64,000 bases of DNA. Source: Isoetes taiwanensis. Its lineage: Eukaryota; Streptophyta; Lycopodiopsida; Isoetales; Isoetaceae. How positions within the stretch are numbered: the first letter of the stretch is position 1; the number at the start of each line of letters is the position of its first letter. The stretch spans positions 8,683,525 through 8,747,524 of the forward strand of contig JAJEKV010000017.1 in assembly GCA_021234155.1 (NCBI GenBank). The letters are read 5' to 3'. The notes below the pieces were generated by a model, which was not told the origin of the DNA, searched no databases, and saw only the letters and a list, made by a program, of their open reading frames with translations. Positions 1-12,925 of the stretch are shown in pieces. Both the position numbers and the translations under genes were made by a program.

Positions 1-436
1 GGCGTCGAATGGCGGAGTTGTCGGCGTGGCGACCTACGTGTTTGACGTCGTTTAACGACGCCACGCATTACACGCGTGGCGACCACGGCGACGGCGGGCA
101 AGTGGCGGCCGCCGATTCGTTGACGATTGGCGACCACTTAAGCAAACGACGTTGTTTTTACGTGTATTAAAAAATTTTTTTTTTATTTCTTTTATTTTTT
201 TTTATAAATTGAAAAAATAATAATAACACATTTATTATGAATGAAGTTAATACATTTAATTTAAAGCCTATAAAATGAATTTAACCAATAAAGAAATATA
301 AGATTTTAACGTCATTAAATGATGTCGCTTAAATATATTAAAAAAATACAAAAATAAATGAAGCCCCAATTTTTTTTTAGCTAAATACATTAATCAATAA
401 ATTAAGCTAAATACATTAATCAATACATTAAGCATA

Positions 437-795
437 TTGAAAATTAAATGCTTACCCGGTACAAAGGTGGCAAAGTTGTTTTGCACAAACAACGATTTGC
501 TAGGAGTGTACATGCAAAACAATAAATTCAATGATTAGTAAAATATTAGTATAAATAAACAACTTAAAAAAAAAAAAAAAAAAAATCAATGGGGAGGGGT
601 GGTTTCAATGACGCCCCCTTCTTGGATAACAATTTAACCTAAATAAAGCATTAGTATTTTATTAGCGTATTGAAAAAATTAAATCCTTACCTGGAAGAGG
701 TGCCAACTTGTTTTGCAAGAACAACACATTTTGCTAGGAGTGTACATGCAAAACAAAAATTCAATGATTAGAAAGAAATAGTATAAAACAACTAA
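437..795. repeat. Direct duplication of ~130 bp
   Basis: Blocks at about 437-560 and 665-795 share the same order of motifs: TTAAAT-CTTACC-GG, CAACTTGTTTTGCA, TTTGCTAGGAGTGTACATGC, AAAACA and TTCAATGATTAG. They are separated by a short poly-A and a GGGGAGGGGTGG stretch. The 1-1960 interval holds no gene; it is AT-rich, with a purine-rich strand at 840-1120. Confidence 0.6.
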
Positions 796-1760
796 TAAGG
801 AAAAATTTTGGAAAGAAGAAGGGTCTCGTCTTTTAACGACGTCTTCTTAGATGGGAAAAAATTAGAAGAAGAATGGAAGAATTCAGAAGAAGAAAAGGCT
901 AAGAAGAAGAGGAGGAACCCAAAATGGGGAGGAAGAATCTGAAGAAGATGAAGGCAAGAGGAGGATTAAGAGTAAGAATTTGAATAAGAGGAGGAAGAAG
1001 TAGTATAAGAGGAGGAAGAATCGAAGAAGAAGATGACAAAGGGAATGGAAGAATATGTATGGAAGAAGGATGCAAGAATGGAAGAAGAAGAATGAAGGTT
1101 GAAGGAAGAACAAACAACAAATACAAAAAGCCCTAAATCTACCCAAAAACAAGTTTAGATTCAAAAAACGAGTTGGTTGATCCGTGCACATACCTTATGA
1201 AGCTTGTCTTACACTTAGAATAGACCCCAAAGTAGATCCGCGCCGAAAATCGCCTCAAAAAACGCTCCTCCATAAGCTTTGCTTGCTCGAAAATAAGCGG
1301 GATTGCACCGTTTTCGATTTAAATCCACAGTCGTCGTTTAACGACGTCGTGGACGTCGTTAAACGGCGACAAAAACGTCGTTGAGCGACGTTTGTAACGA
1401 CGTTTTTTTTTTTACGACGAAAAAAAAAAAATTTTTTTTTTTTTTTTTTTAAATAGTATAGAATGCATGTACACTTGATACATGGGTTTATTTAACTGGA
1501 TAGGGGTTTATTTGAGTTGCTACACCCGTTAAAGTTATGAAATATACCACCATGAAAATTTTCAATGTTTTGTGGTACATCCGTTGAGCTATGAGGTATA
1601 TAATACGATGATGATAACTAGTAATACCTTACCTGCTACGATAACTAATACCTTACCAACATGCAAAGATGTAGTTTATCTTAAAATTTTATTTTGTTAG
1701 ATTTAAAAAGGTTAGGTTTCCACCAATAGTATATGTAGCTACGTGTTCGCTTGTTACGAC

Positions 1761-1875
<115 letters not shown>

Positions 1876-1965
1876 TTATTTATTTTTTTAATTTTGTCCC
1901 CTGCTATGAGAACTAATACCCTACCAACATGCGAAGATGTAGTTTATCTCAACAAGCTAGCTGAC

Positions 1966-4900
1966 TTAGGAAGCTAGCTGACAAAAAATCAGAATTTAAG
2001 TCCGTACTATGCATTAATTAGGAATTTACGAATGTCTTGCTACTGCAAAAGCGGGTTTTGACTTCTAACTGCCACAACGGGAGGAGTACAGGTCCAAACT
2101 CCATTCCGGTGGGTTCCGCTTGCTTGGCGTTCTCATCGCATGTGATTGGCCACGCCCCAAGTGCAAAAGACCAAAACTTCGGCACCCAAAAGCGCCAAAC
2201 CCCGCTAGAACACGGCAACTCATAGGGTTTACGTTTGGAGGCTCTATGCTTGTCGATTTGACTAGGACCTTGCCGCGTGTCTTGGCGTAGGGGGGTGTTG
2301 ACCTTGAGAGCACGGACCCTAAAACCACCCGGAGGCGGCTTGCCCCAAAAGTCCTCTCCCGAAGGCCACGGCGACGGACGGGCAACTTCCCCTCTCGGGA
2401 AGTAATGTCTGTCTCGCCAATGGACTCGTAAGCGTCAACATTGCCCTAGGGACCAAGTTTTGTGGCGAAGCCCACCCCTTCTCGAAGAAGCGCCAAACTA
2501 TCTCATGTGCAACGACTCGTAGTCAATTGGCCTAGGAGGTGGGCTGTTGAATCTTTGCAATATAGGGCGTAAGTGTTTCTTTCTTTTGTAAAACCGACCA
2601 GGTGTAACTTGGTCCCTAAGGTAATTTTGGCATTAGGACGATGTGGCGAAGTCGGATCGGCATTTGAACCTCTTAATGTCGAACGACAAAACACTTTGGT
2701 TTCTACAATCGCCGCCGGGGGGGCAGCAGCGGTTTGATATGTTCTCCGGACGGATGTTGGATTTTTTGGACCTTTCGGACGGGTTCCGGAACAAAGGATT
2801 CAACGATCCGGATACGGGGAACCGAGATCCGGAGTGTGGTCTTTAGCGCACGCCGCCCGTGGCGCCGCCAGAAAGGTCGCCTCGGGGGCTCGCCGGGGTT
2901 GGACTCTCCCCTCTAATGAGGAGGCCTTGCAAGGTCCCTCGGCCTTGTTTGACTTGGGCAAGTGTGCCCCATTTCTTTTGCCCAACAACAAAGGCCTTGA
3001 CGGTTGTTCTAGTGCAAACTATTTGATCTAAACCTTATCCAAAATTTTTGAAAGTTGGCCTGTATGTTGGCGATGACTTAGGAAGCTAGGTGACAAAAAT
3101 CAGAATTTAAGTCCGTACTATGCATTAATTAGGAATTTACTTAATGTCTTGCTACCGCAAAAGCGGCCCTTGACTTCTAAGCGCCACAACGGGAGGAGTA
3201 CAGGTCCAAACTCCATTCCGTCCGGTTCCCTCTGCTTGGCGTTCTCAAGCGCATGTGATCGGCCACGCCCCAAGTGCAAAAGACCAAAACTTCGGCACCC
3301 AAAAGCGCAAACCCCGCTAGAACACGGCAACTCATAGGGTTTACGTTTGGGAGGCTCTATCCTTGTCGATTTGACTAGGACCTTGCGCCGCGGTCTTGAG
3401 GTAGAGGGGGTGTTGGCCTTGAGCACGGACCCTAAAACCACCCGGAAGCAGCTTTGCCCCAAAATTCCTCTCCGAAGGCCACGGGCGACGGACGGGCAAC
3501 TTCCCTCTCCGAACCGTGATCCGTCTCTCGCCAATGGACTCAAAACGTCGACATTGCCCTAGGGACCAAGTTTTGTGGCCGGAAGCCCACCCTTCTCGAA
3601 GAAGCGCCAAACTATCTCATGTGCAACACACTTTCGTAGTCAATTGGCCTAGGAGGTGGCTGGCCAATAATCGCAATGTAGGGGTAAAGTGTTTTTTCTT
3701 TTGCAAAACCAACCGTGTAACTTGGTCCATAGGGTAATTTTGGCATTAGGACGATGTGGCGAAGTCGGATCGGCATTTCGACCTCCGCAATGTCCGAACG
3801 ACAAAACACTTTGGTTTCTACTAATCGTCGCCCGCTAGGGCGCCAGCGGTTTGATATGTTCTCCGGACGGATGTTGGATTTTTTGGACCTTCTCGGACCA
3901 GGTTCCTGGAACAAAGGATTCAACGGTCGGATACGAGGAACCGAGATCCGGGAGTGTGGTCTTTAGCGTCGCCCCGTGGAAGGCCGCCAGAAAGGCTGCC
4001 TCGGGGAAGCTTTTTTGGGGCTCGCCTCACGGGGTTCGGACTCTCCCCTCTAATGAGGAGGCCTTGCAAGGTCCCCGGCCTTGTTTGACTTGGGCAAGTG
4101 TGCCATTTGGCTGCCCAACAACGGTGCTGCCCGGACCGTTCTAGTGCAAACTATTTGATCTAAACCATATCCAAAATTTTTGAAAGTTGGCCTGTATGTT
4201 GGCGATGACTTAGGAAGCTAGCTGACAAAAAATCAGAATTTAAGTCCGTACTATGCATTAATTACGAATTTACGAATGTCTTGCTACTGCAAAAGCGGCC
4301 CTTGACTTCTAACTGCCACAACGGGAGGAGTACAGGTCTAAACTCCATTCCCAAAACGCAAACCCTGCTAGAACCTGGCAACTCATAGGGTTTACGTTTC
4401 GGAGGCTCTATCCTTGTCAGATTTGACTAGGACCTTGCGCCGTGTCTTGAGGTAGAGGGGGGGTGTTGACGCCAGAGCACGGACCCTAAAAACCACCCGG
4501 AAGCAGCTTGCCCCAAAATTCCTCTCCCGAAGGCCCTGGCGACGGACGGGCAACTTTCCCTCTCCGGAACCATGATCTGTCTCTGCCAATGGACTCAAAA
4601 CGTCGACATTGCCCTAGGGACCAAGTTTTGTGGCCAGAAGCCCACCCCTTCTCGAAGAAGCGCCAAACTATCTCATGTGCAACACACTCGTAGTCAATTG
4701 GCCTAGGAGGTGGCTGCTGAATACTGCAATGTAGGGCGTAAGTGTTTCTTTCTTTTGCAAAACCAACCGTGTAACTTGGTCCATAGGGTAATTTTGGCAT
4801 TAGGACGATGTGGCTTAAGTCGGATCGGCATTTCGAACCTCCGCGAATGTCCGAACGACAAAACACTTTGGTTTCTACACCGCCGCCGCGGGGCGCTTGG

Positions 4901-7034
4901 CGGTTTGATATGTTCTCCGGGACGGATGTTGGATTTTTGGACCTTTCGGACCAGGTTCCCGGAACAAAGGATTCAACGGCCGGATCACGGGAACCGAGAT
5001 CCGGGAGTGTGGTCTTTAGCGTCACGCCCCGTGAGCTTATTTGCCAGAAAGGCTGCCTCGGGGAAGCTTTTGGGGCTCGCCTCGGGGGGTTGGACTCTCC
5101 CCTCTAATGAGGAGGCCTTGCAAGGTCCCGGCCTTGTTTGACTTGGGCAAGTGTGCCATTTCTCGCTGCCCAACAACAGGCTGCTTTAACCGTTCTAGTG
5201 CAAACTATTTGATCTAAACCATATCCAAAATTTTTGAAAGTTGGCCTGTATGTTGGCGATGACTTAGGAAGCTAGCTGACAAAAATCAGAATTTAAGTCC
5301 CGTACTATGCATTAATTACTTAATTTACGAATGTCTTGCTTTGCAAAAGCGCCCTTGACTTCTAAGCGCCACAACGGGAGGAGTACAGGTCCAAACTCCA
5401 TTCGTCAGTTCCCCTTGCTTCCCGTTCTCAACTGCATGTGATCGGCCACGACCCAAGTGCAAAAGACCAAAACTTCGGCACCCAAAACGCCAAACCCCGC
5501 TAGAACACGGCAACTCATAGGGTTTACGTTTGAGGCTCTATCCTTGTCGATTTGACTAGGACCTTGCGCCGTGTCTTGAGGTAGAGGGGGGTGTTGGCCT
5601 TGAGCACGGACCCTAAAACCCCCGGAAGCGGCTTGCCCCAAAATTCCTCTCCCGGAAGGCCCGGGCGACGGACGGGCAACTTCCCTCTCGGAAACCGTGA
5701 TCCGTCTGCGCCAACGGACTCGGAAGCGTCGACATTGCCATAGGGACCAAGTTTTGTGGCGAAGCCCACCTCTTCTCGAAGAAGCGCCAAACTATCTCAT
5801 GTGCAACACACTTTCGTAGTCAATTGGCCTAGGAGGTGGTGCTGAATCTTTGCAATGTAGGGCGTAAGTGTTTCTTTCTTTTGCAAAACCAACCGGGTGT
5901 AACTTGGTCCCTAGGGTAATTTTGGCATTCCGGACGATGTGGCGAAGTCGGATCGGCATTTTGAACCTCCGCAATGTCCGAACGACAAAACACTTTGGTT
6001 TCTACTACGCCGCCGCCGCAGGGGCGGCAGCGGTTTGATATGTTCTCCGGGCCGGATGTTGGATTTTTGGACCTTTCGGACGGGTTCTGGAACAAAGGAT
6101 TCAACGGTGGGATCACACGGAACCGAGATCGGGAGTGTGGTCTTTAGCGTCACGCCCCGTGGGCTTGCCTGCCAGGAAAAGGCTGCCTGGGGGCTCGCCT
6201 CACGGGGTTGGACTCTCCCCTCTAATGAGGAGGCCTTGCAAGGTCCGGCCTTGTTTGACTTGGGCAAGTGTGCCCATTTCGGCTGCCCGGACTGTTCTAG
6301 TGCAAACTATTTGATCTAAACCTTATCCAAAATTTTTGAAAGTTGGCTGTATGTTGGCGATGACTTAGGAAGCTAGTCGACAAAAAATCAGAATTTAAGT
6401 CCGTACTATGCATTAATTAGGAATTTCTTAATGTCTTTACTCTTTTGCAAAAGCGGCCCTTGACTTCTAAGCGCCACAACGGGAGGAGTACAGGTCCAAA
6501 CTCCATTCCGTCGGTTCCCCTTGCCGCATTCTCAAGCGCATGTGATCGGCCACGTCCCAAGTGCAAAAGACCAAAACTTCGGCACCCAAACGCAAAACCC
6601 CCGCTAGAACACGGCAACTCATAGGGTTTACGTTTGAGGCTCTATCCTTGTCGATTTGACTAGGACCTTGGCGCCGTGTCTTGAGGTGGGGGTGTTGGCC
6701 TTGAAGCACGGACCCTAAAACCACCCGGAAGCAGCTTTGCCCCAAAATTCCTCTCCGAAGGCCCCGGGCGACGGACGGGCAACTTCCCCTCTCCGGAACC
6801 GTGATCTGTCTCTGCCAATGGACTCAGAACGTCGACATTGCCCTAGGGACCAAGTTTTGTGGCCAGAAGCCCACCCCTTCTCGAAGAAGCGCCAAACTAT
6901 CTCATGTGCAACACACTCGTAGTCAATTGGCCTAGGAGGTGGCTGCTGAATACTGCAATGTAGGGCGTAAGTGTGTCGTTTTTTTGCAAAACTGACCGTG
7001 TAACTTAGTCCATAGGGTAATTTTGGCATTCCAA
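1966..7034. repeat. Tandem satellite, ~1.1-kb unit, 4.6 copies
   Basis: Each unit starts with GACTTAGGAAGCTAG, at about 1966, 3075, 4207, 5261 and 6361, giving spacings of roughly 1.05 to 1.13 kb. The fifth copy is cut off near 7034. Landmarks in each unit include CCACAACGGGAGGAGTACAG, CTAGAACACGGCAACTCATA, GGTTTGATATGTTCTCCGG and ACTCTCCCCTCTAATGAGG. Copies differ mainly by 1-4 base indels in GC-rich runs. Open frames inside are not conserved between copies, so I read the array as non-coding. The third unit lacks about 110 bp after 4350. The array lies inside the CACTA element. Confidence 0.85.
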
Positions 7035-7046
7035 ACGATAAGCGAC

Positions 7047-7113
7047 GTCAGTATTAAATTTTTTTTTTTTTTTTTTTTTTTTTCCCAAAAAAAAAAAAAA
7101 AAAAAAAAAAAAA
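7047..7113. repeat. Long T-run / A-run inverted repeat
   Basis: A run of about 28 T, then CCC, then about 31 A, forming a perfect low-complexity foldback. It separates the 1.1-kb satellite from the subterminal repeats. Confidence 0.85.
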
Positions 7114-7660
7114 AGTGACGTCGTTAAACGACGTTGCTTACGTGGCGCTCTGCTGACAATAGCGTGGCGCGGACGATGCCGGCCACGCTGGCAAAACTGC
7201 TGCCACGTCAGATATTCTAGGCGTCGTTTAACGACGTCACGTCGACGTGGCAGGACACTTTGGCGTGCCAGCCTGGCATGTCAGCAAGCCACGAAGCTGA
7301 CTGGTCACGTCAGATTTTTTAGTCGTCGTTCAACGACGTCATGTCGACGTGGCAGAACACGGTGGCGTGCCAGCCTGGCATGTCAGCAAGCCACGCAGCC
7401 GGATGTGCCACGTCAGATCCACGAGACGACGTTAAACGACGTTTTGTGCACGTGGCACGACACGCGACGCTTACCCGGCTTAGCGGCGATTACCATACCC
7501 GCCGCGGGCCAATCCGACCACGTCAGACCCGAGAGGCGTCGTTGAGCGGCGTCTAAGCGGCGTTAATGCGTCGTTGAACGACGATGTCGTCGATATTCGA
7601 CGACGACCCGTCGTTCTTCGACGTCGCGACGTCGTTGGACGTCGACTATCCCTTGTAGTG
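7106..7660. repeat. CACTA subterminal repeats and right terminus
   Basis: Three tandem units of about 110 bp start near 7196, 7309 and 7411. Each opens with ACGTCAGAT and then carries a palindrome of the form CGTCGTT-(T/C)AACGACG, a GTCGACGTGGCA block and, in the first two, GCCAGCCTGGCATGTCAGC. More palindromes continue to the terminus at 7660. Dense inverted motifs within 500 bp of the TIR fit a transposase-binding subterminal domain. Confidence 0.65.
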
Positions 7661-8350
7661 TTCATAGTGCCATAATGTTGGCGTGCCAGGCGATCAATGG
7701 CATTAATATGGCGGATAAGTATGCCCCTCAGCAGATTCACATGCCCACAGAAGCACCTACGCTGCCTGAGAGATATTTTGAGGTCCTCCATTTCCAAACA
7801 CTTCAAGGCGTCCGGCATTCTTTAGATGTTGTTGCATAAACTCTCTTTCACGCTCCTGATCCCACTAAGCACTTCCTTTGAAAGAAGCTCAACATCCAAG
7901 TGAACATGGAAGCACTCGGATCCTTCACCAATAGCTGGCTGCAGATAGCAAGCATGAATGTCCCCGACTGGTTCTGCATCAGAATCGCTGCCCAAGTTTA
8001 CAACAGGATGAAAGCCGCATCAGCAACACCCTCAGGGGGCTCCTCCGTCACTACATCTAGAAGACTCAGAACACCTACAAAAGGAACCATATGTACAAGT
8101 CAACAAACAAACTATGAAATGACAGCTCACAACCTAATTGACAGCAAGAGATTCATCTTCCATGTGAAGTTGAATGAAATCTGGCCACGGCTGCGATGGG
8201 GTGTCTGCAGGGGCTTCAACATGCTCAGAGCATTCATTTGCCGCGTCATGGGGCTCTATGTTCTCCACCTCCTCTTCCTCATCTTCCCCATTGCCATTTC
8301 TATCTACATCCCAGAATCTCTTTCTCCTCCTTCCTATCTTCTCCTCCTTC
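7661..8350 (-). pseudogene. Decayed coding remnant downstream of the HUH-like fragment
   Basis: On the minus strand an acidic, Glu/Asp-rich frame runs from about 8345 to 8125 and ends in a stop. A second open stretch lies at 7818-7661, with sequence such as LRQRRCFCGHVNLLRGIL, and is cut by the CACTA terminus. Frames do not join cleanly. Direction and spacing suggest these are 3' parts of the same degenerate gene as the fragments at 8351-9638. No family is recognised in this part. Confidence 0.35.
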
Positions 8351-8677
8351 CTATCTTCTCACATCACAAAGTGTAGCGTGGCTAGGATCCAAGGTGACCC
8401 TCCATGCAGCTTCCATCCGTTGCTGCGAAATGAAGGCATAATTAAGGGGCAGGACCCATGCACTACTAAGAATGAATTTCTCTGTCCTCAGCATCGTTGC
8501 CACAATTTGTTCTAATGAAGGTGAGATCTGCTTGCCTGCATGGTAAAGCACAAAGTGTCGTCCTTTCTTCATCAAGTTTCTGTTATCTAGAGTCATGCAC
8601 GATTTGATATCTCCAGCTCCATACAGGGCATAGAGCTCCTTCTCTCTCTCAATTTGCTCCGAGATAACTTCTTTCAT
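8351..8677 (-). pseudogene. C-terminal fragment of the HUH-like transposon protein
   Basis: A 108-codon frame with no internal stop. It opens with an acidic helix (EVISEQIEREKELYALYG) and includes SPSLEQIVATMLRTEKF followed by a Trp-containing segment (SSAWVLPL). From memory this order of a helical region and a W-x-P segment resembles sequence downstream of the HUH domain in Replitron-type proteins, but I cannot verify this. It lies about 170 bp downstream of the HUH-like frame in the same orientation. Confidence 0.35.
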
Positions 8678-8851
8678 GTGCTAGCGGAAATGCATCTTCC
8701 CAAGATCTTTCATACAGTACCAACCTCATAGCAACCTCCTCTTATTGAGGTCTCGTGTTCTAACCTCACTAGGATCTTGGCATCCTAGGACCTTTGGCCC
8801 CTGGTATCCTTGTAGGGGGTGGTGCTCCTTGAAGAGGGAGCGTCGTATGTC

Positions 8852-9280
8852 CTAAAGGATGCTGGCTTGTGCTACGACGCAAAAAATACATCTCTCTCTC
8901 TCTCTCTCTCTCTTCCCAATCATTCCCTCATAGCAATGCAACCTGGTATCCTTTAGTGCCTTACAAATGATGACACCTCCTGCGGGCTTATGAGTGTCCC
9001 AACCCAGGTATGCCTTCAGCTTCAAATTCACGCTTGCTGGAGTTCTCATCACAACTCTAAACACACATTGAATGTGCAGATGGTCTAATTCAGAACCCCT
9101 CTCCTGACTCACAACACTAATCACACACTCAGCATCTAGGAATCTGCAGACATTAATATAAAGTGCATCCCGTACATCGATTCCTCCCACACTCACTGTC
9201 ACACTGACATCCAGAGACAAGGCCTCATCAACACACTGGTTGTTCTTCACCCTACCTTTTCTTATAACTCTCTTCACCAC
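8852..9280 (-). pseudogene. HUH-endonuclease-like fragment (Replitron-like?)
   Basis: A 142-codon frame. At residues about 65-71 it reads LDHLHIQ, a His-hydrophobic-His motif in the context expected for the metal-binding HUH site of rolling-circle endonucleases. It follows a hydrophobic strand (ECVISVVSQE). About 38 residues later is ICKALKD, the position where such enzymes carry a helix with the catalytic Tyr and Lys (Y-x-x-K-D). Here no Tyr is visible in that heptad, so the site looks dead or mis-framed. The frame runs into a CT/GA microsatellite at 8890-8914. It may be a remnant of a eukaryotic HUH transposon of the Replitron group; Helitron Rep is less likely because no second Tyr or helicase is seen. 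Family assignment is inference. Confidence 0.4.
8890..8914. repeat. (TC)n microsatellite
   Basis: About 12 TC repeats, which encode the artefactual Arg-Glu run at the end of the HUH-like frame. Confidence 0.9.
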
Positions 9281-9296
9281 AGGAGGCTTCTTCCCA

Positions 9297-9638
9297 CTAA
9301 ACTTCTGTTTTCCAGGCCTCTATTTTCAAACACCTGTGCAGGTTCCACAAATTGCCATGACTGCTTATCAAGACTGCCAAGCACACAGTTATCAGAGTGC
9401 CCACATTCCACGAGCGGTTCTGGAAGTTCCACAAAAGAGCTGTTGTGAAATGCACATTCTCAGAAAGCTTGAAGCCTTTCCACATGGACCGACATTCTGC
9501 CATAGCATTACTCTCTGCAGGACGTCCGTCTGCATCTAGGGAGCCCATGCATGCGCTGCCCCCTAGAGGATGCCCACCTGCATCCAAGCAGTCCCTGCCA
9601 GACACTCCACGAGTCAGGTGCCTCAGAAACATCTCCAA
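9297..9638 (-). pseudogene. Possible N-terminal fragment of the HUH-like protein
   Basis: A 113-codon minus-strand frame lying immediately upstream of the HUH-like frame. It has no motif I recognise; a Trp/Phe-rich segment (ALLWNFQNRSWNVG) suggests genuine coding origin. The order in the minus direction, 9638 to 7661, gives a degenerate gene of about 2 kb with stops and shifts between the blocks. Confidence 0.25.
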
Positions 9639-9639
9639 C

Positions 9640-12120
9640 TCACACAGTACCTATAACTGCTTCTTCTTTGGTCGCCATTTCTCCACACCCCAGCTTCGGA
9701 TAAGGATAAGAAGCCCTGTTCTTCGCTCTAATTTTGGTTCTGAGTGGCCATCGCATGTGACGCCCATGCTGTTCCTAAAAAAGGACCATGAACAAAAAAA
9801 AAGGAAAAAATAAATAAAACAAACCCTACACCATTGAAAAAGACCCCCGCATGATCTTCTGCGGACTTTATTGGCTCATAAACAAACTAATGTGAAATTC
9901 TTAATACTTGGTATCTATATACAAGAAATTTATCGCAAGGCCGCCACGATTGGTTCTGAAACCTATAGTAATAGATTTCTATCAATGTGGCAATGGTTGT
10001 TGAGCGTCCATGATTTAAACTTGTGATTCTAACTATGTACAACCTATTAGTAGGTTTGTATCAACGTGGAAGTGGTTGTCGAGCGGATTCGAACTCACAA
10101 TTCTAACTATGTACTGGCGCCCAGAATATGGGGCTTATATGTTGGTATAGATATTGCAATTGCATGTGAGTGTTGCTTAAGCTCCTCTTATCACTGTTGC
10201 AAGTCTAGACATTTCTCGAGCAAAGATGTAAGTGAGAATAGAGACATTCTATGTATTTTACCAAAACATCTTATTTTTAGTGGCTAAATAATGAATTTTA
10301 GTTAATTTCTGCTCTCGAGCAACAACTATGAAGTTGCAACAACAATAACGACAAATACTTAACACTAGCACATCAACAATTAGGGATGGTACATTGTTTA
10401 GGCCTACACCTTTCTCAGGCAAAGATACCAATGAGCATAGAATTAGGCAAAAGAGTTAGCTTGAAATTTAATGTATTGCAAAGGCTACTCTTATGAATAA
10501 TGCTTAGTAATAACGTGTAGACATCTTTTAGAGCATGAGCTTTTGGCACTTCCATTGTGCTTGTTGTGGAAGGTCAAATAATGGATATCTAGAAATTTTT
10601 GTTTTTTGAAGCTATTTTTATGTTGGCTCATATATGTTTAGCTCTAAGTGCTTTCCTTTTCCTGAATCGTTGCAATGTTCCTTCTTAGGTGAGTGCAGTT
10701 GCCATTGCCTGGACATGCAAATTTTCTTGTCTACCATTCTATTGTATTTAGCTGCATGCATGAATAGAAATGATGAACATCAGAGTTAAGCAAACCGCGG
10801 CTAAATGTAGGAGAAAAAGCTCGGTATTTGAATAGATCGTGTTATAGCAATCGTTAGAAGATTTTAAAGCTTTAAACAAAGCAGATAATGTTGATTTTTT
10901 TCATTCTAATCTTTCTATTCCACATCAATGCAAGCATTTGCATTGATAATAATAGTATAAACACAAATTTTAATTTCCAATTGCAAAGCTTATTTCCAAC
11001 CAAATAGCCCTCTACGTCTCACCAAGGCCATGGAGCATAGTTGCGCTTTTATTTTGTCCTGTAATACTTTTGATCTTGACACGCTCCTGTATTTGTTTGC
11101 ATTGGACGATGAAAGGCAAGCTAATCCAAGCTATTAAGGATGAGCAATGTCTTGGAGTTTTCTATCTGGAAGGTTATCTTTTTTTATGGCACGGGATCTA
11201 GGAAATACTAAGGCACCTTTTTCAAACCGACAGACTACAAGATTGACACATCTGGGAGCATTACAACTGATTGAAAATCTCTTCTATTAGCAGCATTGCA
11301 TGAAATATTCTTAGTAGCAGCTCTGCTAAACACAAGCCATATGGGTTACAAATAAAGTCGAAAGTCATCAGCTCCTTCATTTTTATCGGGAGTCCGTTGA
11401 TTCTTGTTTAGATGCTTCACTCTATTTTCTAAACCTACGGAAATAAACTTGAATAAGAAACTCGTCTAAACGAGGTGTGCCCTTGACTACTGTCTATTCT
11501 ATGGCCCATATCATATTTGGGACCTCTGGGCGCCTCTCGCTTCAATTATGGTCATTTATGATTAGGGGCACCTATGATTTTGAAATACAAAACACAAGCT
11601 CATCTAACGTTTTAGGATATGAAATACAAAGACTCGAACCTCTACCAAAATAATTCAACATTCTAATAAGATTGCTTTAACTAATAAAACCAACAAGCTA
11701 ACGTGTTTGTTTTTTCTATTGAATCTATTTTTTTTTTTTTTAATAAACCCATTCAATTGTTTTAGAGGCATGATGTATAGTCTCAGGAATGATAATCCCC
11801 CTGGAACCCCCCGTGATTATGCTACATATTAGCTCAAGTGTCTGATGCCACAATGCAGCTTCTAAGTCACTGCACCATAGACTCCATAAACATATTTTTT
11901 TGAAACCAAATGACAAATATGAGGAAGGATCACTATCGGTCCTATAAGAGGGACTTTTACTTCTCAACTCTTATGTTCATTACATCCTTTGGAAATGTAG
12001 AATTTAAGAACTTGAGAACTATGGCTATGGTGGGTGCTGTTGAAAGATGCAGGTGCCTTTGTCTATGATAGCCACTGGTCATGGTTCCCTGGCAGCCAAT
12101 GATGAAGAGGGTGCCTCAGG
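9640..12120. other. Non-coding AT-rich stretch with two tRNA-like B-box patches
   Basis: No credible gene. At about 9967-10047 and 10049-10125 a block of roughly 80 bp is duplicated (TATCAA-GTGG-A-TGGTTGT-GAGCG, then TTCTAACTATGTAC); the second copy holds GGATTCGAAC, the complement of a pol III B box. A second patch at 11620-11715 holds GACTCGAACCTCTACC, again a minus-strand B-box-like sequence, in a region resembling a degraded tRNA-derived SINE. No convincing A box or poly-A tail completes either one. Confidence 0.35.
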
Positions 12121-12179
12121 AACCACAGAGAAAGGAAAAATCTGATTATTGTTGTTGTCGTCGTCGTCGTCGTCGTCGT

Positions 12180-12357
<178 letters not shown>

Positions 12358-12925
12358 CTTTTTTTCTGGAAAACAAAAAAAGCGATTTTCCCCCAACTGA
12401 AACAGAGAATATATGAAAAAGTAGATGTGTCATTATTTAGGTGAAAGGCATCTTGCCAATAGAAATGACATGAGTTAGATATGATAACACTTGATAAGTG
12501 ATGGCTCGTACACAAGCATATCATTAAGAATTGAAAGAAGGGATTTAGTTAGTTAGTTAGTTAATTAGTTGTTCTAACGCCATACCACTTGGCAGCATCC
12601 TGTAAGACATATGACGATTTATTCTCAGACACACATTTACCAACTTCTATTCTCAGCAGACACACATGAGTCAAAGCACATTGAGATAGATCAAAATCGT
12701 GCATTTTTTTGCTACATTTTTATACCACATTTGTAGTGCGCGGGCGTGGTTTAGTGTGGGCCGAAAGTTACGGAAAATGTAGTTATAATGATGCCAAGTT
12801 CAGGTTGATTAAGCAAATTCAAATTATCATGCCACCTATCCAAGTACTTCGATCTTTCCCTCCCCCGAAAGTCTCCCTCCTCTTGCTACCGGATTCAGGA
12901 GAAATCACAACAGAAATCTATGCAA

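Noticed and set aside
1966-7034. Many open frames of 60-180 codons on both strands in the 1.1-kb units, for example 4486-5025 minus.
   Set aside because: They fall in a tandem satellite, are not conserved in frame between units and match no protein; high GC content lowers stop frequency.
7341-7818. Protein frames across the CACTA terminus.
   Set aside because: They combine subterminal repeat sequence with unrelated flank and cannot be real genes.
11620-11715. tRNA gene on the minus strand.
   Set aside because: Only a B-box-like segment is present; no cloverleaf can be drawn.
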